Shown: in pieces, positions 58,660 through 64,000 of the stretch
How positions within the stretch are numbered: the stretch's first letter is position 1
Layout: each line of letters begins with the position of its first letter
Assembly: GCA_037893245.1 (NCBI GenBank)
Contig: JBAIAA010000254.1
Span: 1-64,000, forward strand
From: Crossaster papposus
Taxonomy: Eukaryota; Echinodermata; Asteroidea; Velatida; Solasteridae
Length of the DNA stretch: 64,000 nt
Reading direction: 5' to 3'
Notes under the pieces: generated by a model
Databases searched by the model: none
What the model was told of the DNA's origin: nothing
Seen by the model: only the letters and a program-made list of their open reading frames with translations
Program-made: the position numbers and the translations under genes

Positions 58660-59268
58660 AACTATAACTCTAACACTTCTAACCGTCGAACTCTCCTAAC
58701 TCGAACTCTCCTAACTCTAACTCTTCTAACTCTAACTATCCTACCTCAGTCTCCTAACTCTAACTCTCCTAACTCTAACTCTAACACTTCTGATTCTAAC
58801 TCTAACACTCCTAACTCTAACTCTAACACTCCTAACTCTAACTCTAACACTCCTAACTCTAACTCTAACTCTCCTAACTCTAACTCTAACACTTCTAACT
58901 CTAACTCTCCTAACTCTATCTCTAACTCTAACTCTAACACTCCTAACTCTAACTCTCCTAACTCTAACTCTAACTCTAACTCTAACACTCATAACTCTAA
59001 CTCTAACACTCATAACTCTAACTCTAACACTCACAACTCTAACACTCCTAACTCTAACTCTCCTAACTCTAACTCTCCTAACTCTAGCACTTCTAACTCT
59101 AACTCTCCTAACTCTATCTCTAACTCTAACTCTAACACTCCTATAACTCTAACACTAACTCTAACTCTAACACTCCTAACCCTAACTCTAACACTCCTAA
59201 CCCTAACTCTAACACTCCTAACCCTAACTCTACACTCCTAACCCTAACTCTAACACTTCTCATGTGGT
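58660..59268. repeat. CTAACTC/CTAACA minisatellite
   Basis: About 600 bases of CTAACTCTAAC, CTCCTAACTC and TAACACTCCTAAC units with period about 6-12, grading to CCTAACCCTAAC near 59160-59250. The minus-strand Arg-Val and Glu-Leu frames are products of the repeat. It resembles degenerate telomere-type sequence. Confidence 0.92.
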
Positions 59269-59815
59269 CCTCGTGAGCCAAGTTGCTTTAACAATTCAAC
59301 ATCAATATCAATCCATTAAATGGATTTATTTTGGTGTTCATTACTTATTTTTGAGTCACAAAATGTCAAGACAATTATCTATACTTTCGTTATTAACATA
59401 AACAACTGCACAAAGAAAACACAATCAATAATAATGTCTTATACATTGTAAGGAATACAAAGTCACTATCCTCAACAATGACCCGTTTGCTTCAAAATAT
59501 GTATAGGGCGTAATATAGATGGCTAAAACAGACAATGGTCTAAATATCCCATTTCGTATTGAGTTAGGTATTTTATCTGACATCGATTAAAAAACTCTGA
59601 GGATTTCAGGATGATAGATCGATCGATAAATTTGTCTGTGAGCCGAGTGGCAATGAGGGTTTGTTTTTGAGCTCGGGACTGAAGACCTATAGCCTATGGG
59701 GACAAGAGAAATAGGATTATACCGGCGGTGAGGGGTGCACCACCCTAATTGAAAGGAGAATTTCTACGCGAGGTCATTTGCATGATATGTGCCCCCACAA
59801 TTTCTTTTGAAAAAG
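59269..59815. other. Spacer
   Basis: AT-rich; no gene or family copy recognised. Confidence 0.4.
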
Positions 59816-59947
59816 GACGAGCTTCAATCTGAAGGCAGACTTGACAAAATTACGGTTGAAAAGTGGGTCCTAATTGCCCTAGAATGTGGAGGGATGCCAT
59901 TTGTAAAATGGCTGCTTGCAGGCTCGGGAAGTATCACTTTTCGGAAG
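59816..59947 (+). CDS. Candidate exon, family unknown
   Basis: CACAATTTCTTTTGAAAAAG precedes it as a possible acceptor, and CGGAAG|GTGAGT follows as a strong donor at 59948. It encodes about 44 residues, including LQSEGRLDKITVEKWVLIAL, ECGGMPFVKWLLAG and SGSITFRK, an amphipathic mixture suggestive of a folded helical domain. A TGA in the same frame at 59783 means the reading can only enter by splicing, or by an ATG that is not seen. I recognise no family. It could also be a relic inside a repeat, because the DNA after it weakly resembles the 38.9-39.1 kb segment. Confidence 0.3.
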
Positions 59948-60790
59948 GTGAGTTTCTTTTGGTGTGAATATTAAAAAATGTAATCGGCTAACCTACTAAA
60001 AATTGAAAAGAAATGGAAAGATAAAGACCAAGACAATAATCTGATTGTTGTTTGAGAAACCCCAGTGATGTCGGTGTGCATAAAACTTGGTCCTAAACAT
60101 TGTTGACTTTACACTGTTTTCAATGGGACTTGAATTAGGCCAATGCACCCTGAGGAGGCGAGTGATGGGTCCAGGGTTACGATGACCCCCAAGGACAATG
60201 GGCAGAAGATCCATCGACCTCCCGACCTTCCGGTTGTCAATACCACGCCGACAATTCTTATCGATCTTCGCCTTCGTCAATGCACGAGATATCGCTATAA
60301 TTATGACATCTTCAAGGCTTGATTGTTGATTGAAAAATACCTCGTCGGTGTGACGTGTGGTGATAAGATGTTTTCATTATTTTTTTTTCTGTTGCCGACT
60401 TAAGTAGCAAATTAAACGCCCATGGCCGTTTCAGACGTGATCATTTTCTTTAACGATTTATGGATTAGGGCAAGGTGAAAATCGTATAACAAAATAAGGA
60501 GCTTTTTCATTATAGGTTTTCCCGGCCAATTCCATCCCAAATTAATTCAATTTTATTAACACCCATTCAAATTCACGCATTTCCCACGAATTCAATTAAA
60601 CTATACAGGGTTTCATTTCAACGACTATTGCATTAGATTTCTTTATTCAGGTTCGTTTTAGTCGTTCTATTTCATCATATTGGCATCCAAGACTACATTT
60701 TCACAATTTTTCAGTTGAATTGCTAGTAACTATATCTACAATTGATGAAATTAAATTAACCCTCTTATATACCGTGCAGTTACCATAGAG
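59948..60790. other. Spacer or candidate intron
   Basis: AT-rich, with AAATTGAAAAGAAATGG near 59999. No further exon found. Confidence 0.35.
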
Positions 60791-61530
60791 CTGTCAGACC
60801 TTTCAAAACCTTTCAAGTTTCCTGGACTAAAGGGTTTTGAAAGGTGAGAAAGCTGTCTGACAAAAGAAACCTATGAAAGATTTTGAAAGGTAAAACAACT
60901 CTCTGAACAAACTGGTGTGAGAAAAACAATACCTTTCAAGTTTCTGGACTGAAGGGTTTTGAAAGGTCCAACCATGTATGCATAGCAACTGTACTGATAT
61001 TTGGTTGAGCAATAACAGCTCAATTTTTCATTTCCTTTCGCAAGGTTTTGGAAAGTCTGGCCGTTTTCTGATAGACTTCCCATATCTTTATCATAGGGGC
61101 ATACCATACCAAATAAAAGTTGAAATGTTTTGAAATGTTTAGCTGTTTTCTGTGAGAGATATTCTATATAATGTGCTGGGGAGTAATTTTACCTTTCAAA
61201 ACATTTCAAAAGGTTTTGAAAGGTCAAACCATGTATGCATAGCAACTGTACTGATATTTGGTTGAGCAATAGCTCCACCTTTCATTTCCTTTCGCAAGGT
61301 TTTGGAAGGTCTGGCTGTTTTCTGATAGACTTCCCATACCTTTATCATAGGGTATACCATAGCCCAGTTTGTCTACCTTTCGATTCCTTTCAAAGGGTAT
61401 TGAAAGGTGTGGTAGTGCAGTAGCAACAAATTCTGGAACGTTTTGAAAGGTTCATATACTTTTTTATATCCATTTTGCCCAGTAAGCAGATTTTGAAAGG
61501 TTTTGAAAGGTGAAACCATAGGAGGGTTAA
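60790..61530. repeat. GAAAGG/CCTTTC-rich repeat with 245-base duplication
   Basis: TTTTGAAAGG and CCTTTCAAAACC words occur more than 15 times in both orientations. The block from CATGTATGCATAGCAACTG to GATAGACTTCCCATA occurs at about 60972-61085 and 61217-61345, roughly 245 bases apart and nearly identical. Confidence 0.8.
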
Positions 61531-62375
61531 GACTCATCGAAGCGCGCATGAATTTTTTGCTAGTTTTTGTTTTCTTTCTCGTTTATGGGCAATGAATTTC
61601 AACTTATGTGCGTTCAAATTAAGTATGAGTTGTGGCCAATCGTTTATTCGAGGAAGCTGACAATAATTAGCTCTTTTACAGGCACTTTGTTTTTCTTTGG
61701 ATTTTTGTCTTTGTTAGATGCGTTTCCGTGTTGTTTGCGTTTTATTTACGTCGTGTGTTTTGTCTTAATTGAAATAATTGTTCCTTTTGCTTGGTTACCC
61801 CATGATTAAAGTATCTAGAAGACTGTTAAGTAAAGTTTGAAAAGTTATGGTTCTGTTTTGAAATGAAAAACGAAATTTTTCGCTACAGCCGCGTGATCGT
61901 TTGCACTGGTATTTATATTTTCTTCTTTATTTCTGCTATTTTTTTTTAACCATGTCAAATAAAAAAAAATAACAAATGTTTGTTTAAGAAACAAAAGCTT
62001 AAAATCATCAGGGGTTCGTTATAAAATTAAGCAAAACAAAATGTTGTTCTTTTTCTGTATATTTGCTTTCGCACAATCGTCGTATTTTCAACAACATACA
62101 AACAGTAACTTCTTTCGGCCCGAATTTAATATTTCATACATATTCTTGAATTGTTTGGTTATAGAGTCGACTATGGGTATATATTTTAATTCGAACATTG
62201 CTAGTCTCGGACCTGTACTTGCGACGCAGAGGAAATTATTATTACATTACGAACTAGTTTAGTACACACGTTACAACCAAAAGAGGATGGACACAAAAAA
62301 ACAACCTTTCTTATCGACTGGCCGATGGCTAAGTTTTATAACTCACAAGTGAGTTTCCACATTGCACTAATAATG
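61531..62375. other. AT-rich spacer
   Basis: Two hydrophobic frames (61567 and 62041, 80 and 73 codons) reflect T-rich DNA. No family, splice context or repeat-family copy was recognised. Confidence 0.35.
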
Positions 62376-62745
62376 ACCCAAGTCTGATTGCAATTGGACT
62401 TTAAGTTTACAAATGCGACGAATTGTACAATTCCAGCCATCTTTAAAACTTGACCTCAAATGACCTTTGACCCTAGTGCTTGACGTTTGACACAGCCATA
62501 ATGGTTACAATGTTGCACGCGTGGTCTAAGTTTGATTGCCACTGGAATTCAAGTTTTCAAACGAGACAAGTTTTATAATTCAAGCCTATTTTAGAACCTG
62601 ACCTCAAATGAACTTTGACCTCAGTACTTGATCTTTAACACAACCATGATATAAAAAGTTACACTATTACATCCACGACTCAAGTTTGATTTTAATTAGA
62701 CTTAAACGTTGCACATTATACAAATTTTTTGAAACTTTAAACTAA
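62376..62745. repeat. Tandem 150-base units bearing nuclear-receptor-like motifs
   Basis: Two and a half units at about 62376-62530, 62531-62680 and 62681-62745, marked by CAAGTCTGATTGCAATTGG or CTAAGTTTGATTGCCACTGG. Each complete unit has TTGACCTCAAATGACCTTTG or CTGACCTCAAATGAACTTTG, which contain TGACCT half-sites as DR4 and DR1. No ORF. Confidence 0.8.
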
Positions 62746-62934
62746 AATGACACATACATTGTACATACAGAAGGAAGACTTACTGCGTATAATACACGCT
62801 TAAAACTTCGAATTTCAACCATGAAACTGATGAATTCAACACACTGGGTGTTAAAATCCACCAGTTGTTTGTATAGAATTCCAACTCAAGACGGTAGTCA
62901 CTGACCGCACACTTAGGCATAAACAAGAAAAATG

Positions 62935-63178
62935 TTATGTTGGCGTAACCCGACCGACCCTAAAAATACGGCCGACCCTGGATATTTTTTTTTCAAGGGA
63001 CGAAATTTAATGATTAAAATCTATATAAATCTAGTTATAAATACGTTTGAAACCATTTCTGACCGTTTCTCATTGTTGTGTGTGTGGATTGTGAAAATAT
63101 TGAACCTGGACACGCTATCGTGTATCACTACCGGCTTAAACAATTAGACAGCATATCATTTTCATTGCTGGGAAAAAG

Positions 63179-63213
<35 letters not shown>

Positions 63214-63262
63214 CCGACCTACCTACCCTATTCTTTTGGGCCCGTTACGCCAACATAACAAT
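62935..63262. mobile_element. 328 bp MITE with perfect 17-base ends
   Basis: TGTTATGTTGGCGTAAC at the left and GTTACGCCAACATAACA at the right are exact complements. Inside, CCCGACCGACC and GGATCCCGACCTACC are partly mirrored, and an A run lies at 63179-63207. No target duplication is certain. Confidence 0.9.
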
Positions 63263-63556
63263 TTTTTGTTTTATGCCTTAGTTGTAATGTTGATACAACA
63301 CTTTAGTTTTAAGCGTGTACGTACTACGTGCAGCAATTGTGATTGCGTTTAGCCTCTTTCTGGATCTCGTTCAGGCGAGACGAACTTGCAAGTCGAGTCA
63401 ATAAAATGTAACTGTTCTGTAATATCCTGAGAATCCAAGTACCAGTCAGAATAAATACAACCTGCAGCCAGGGCGCCAAATATTTTTGCTGGTGTGTAAT
63501 ATATGTATAGTACTAATTTCCCCTGGCATAATTATTGTCATTGGAAGGGTTAAAGC
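63263..63556. other. Short spacer
   Basis: Nothing recognised. Confidence 0.4.
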
Positions 63557-63946
63557 TTAAAGGTAGTAGGGGCCTATACACCATTTGCAGGTATCGAAAA
63601 TATTTACTACAAAGTTATCAAGAAATATCTTACTCATTTGAAAGTAAATAATGATTCTAGGCATCCAGCAAAATGATTGCGCTAGATATCCTGTAATTAT
63701 TCCGAAAAGTATAATTTTATAATTCGCGATCGCCGGATGGCGATCGCGAAAAAACAAAGATAACATAAGAAAAACTGCTCGACGCTGGTTGAAAACAAAC
63801 GCTGTTTTTGGTGTTTTTCTCGGCATCCATGATTGTAAAACTTCGGACACCTCAGTTAAACGATATTTACTATAAAATACAACCCCCCAAATCTACTCAT
63901 TCATGATAATTCAAGCAATTACCAATGGTGTATACTATACCTTTAA
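63557..63946 (-). mobile_element. Family A MITE, complete reverse copy
   Basis: TTAAAGGTAGTAGGGGCC to GTATACTATACCTTTAA, 390 bp. The hairpin at 63723-63750 pairs TTCGCGATCGCC with GGCGATCGCGAA. The left end carries an extra TAGGGGCC, comparable to the TAGCC insertion at 55.94 kb. Confidence 0.93.
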
Positions 63947-64000
63947 GGTTACCATGACCTGCCATAATAACTTGTTAGAAAGAATCTTGGCACGATTTCA

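Noticed and set aside
58741-59034. Arg-Val and Glu-Leu repeat frames on the minus strand
   Set aside because: Products of the CTAACTC array in alternative phases.
61567-62262. Two hydrophobic frames resembling membrane peptides
   Set aside because: T-rich DNA produces Phe/Leu/Ile-rich frames by chance; no start context or conservation evidence.

Overview
This is a eukaryotic, animal window with one gene I can identify firmly: a SoxF-class transcription factor (Sox7/17/18 relative) on the + strand. It has two coding exons, 21764-22100 and 28882-30083, joined across a 6.8 kb intron that splits the HMG box. The joined product is 512 residues. The HMG box is of deuterostome SoxF type, and the surroundings are AT-rich and packed with short inverted-repeat elements. 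I infer a marine invertebrate deuterostome, most likely an echinoderm; the species cannot be fixed from the sequence alone.

Layout: 1-21 kb is gene-poor and made of stacked non-autonomous elements, minisatellites and short unique spacers. About 21.4-31 kb is the SoxF locus: a CpG-rich promoter with two inverted CCAAT boxes and an E-box, exon 1, the intron, exon 2 and the 3' flank. 31-64 kb is again repeat-rich, with several weak candidate exons or micro-ORFs: minus strand about 41.1-41.45 kb; plus strand 44.00-44.12, 45.74-45.92 and 59.82-59.95 kb. I could not assign any of these to a family.

Repeat families (letters are mine). A: about 390 bp, TTAA-flanked, ends TTAAAGGTAGGATACACC, more than 20 copies covering roughly one eighth of the window. 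B: about 400 bp, ends TTAAAGGGATCGTATACG, 3 copies. C: about 220-260 bp foldback, ends TGTAGTCGAGTCC, 3 copies. D: ends TATAGACGATGTGCCCTC. E: marked by GTCCAAAAATGCGTCTC. F: about 200 bp unit with CCTCCCATAGG, tandem and dispersed. G: about 245 bp, ends GGGGCCAATTTCATAG, 6 copies. H: foldbacks starting CACTCTAAA. Several single elements have near-perfect terminal inverted repeats (44.6-45.3, 47.2-47.4 and 62.9-63.3 kb).

The SoxF locus sits in a 14 kb gap free of family A, although A occurs about every 2 kb elsewhere. Two unrelated inverted repeats (7.8-8.0 and 53.9-54.0 kb) carry telomere-like TTAGGG repeats in their loops. Long simple arrays include (CAGC)n of 617 bp at 49 kb and CTAACTC-type repeats at 58.7-59.3 kb. 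I found no rRNA, CRISPR array, autonomous transposase or reverse-transcriptase gene. tRNA resemblance is limited to three degenerate SINE-like traces.
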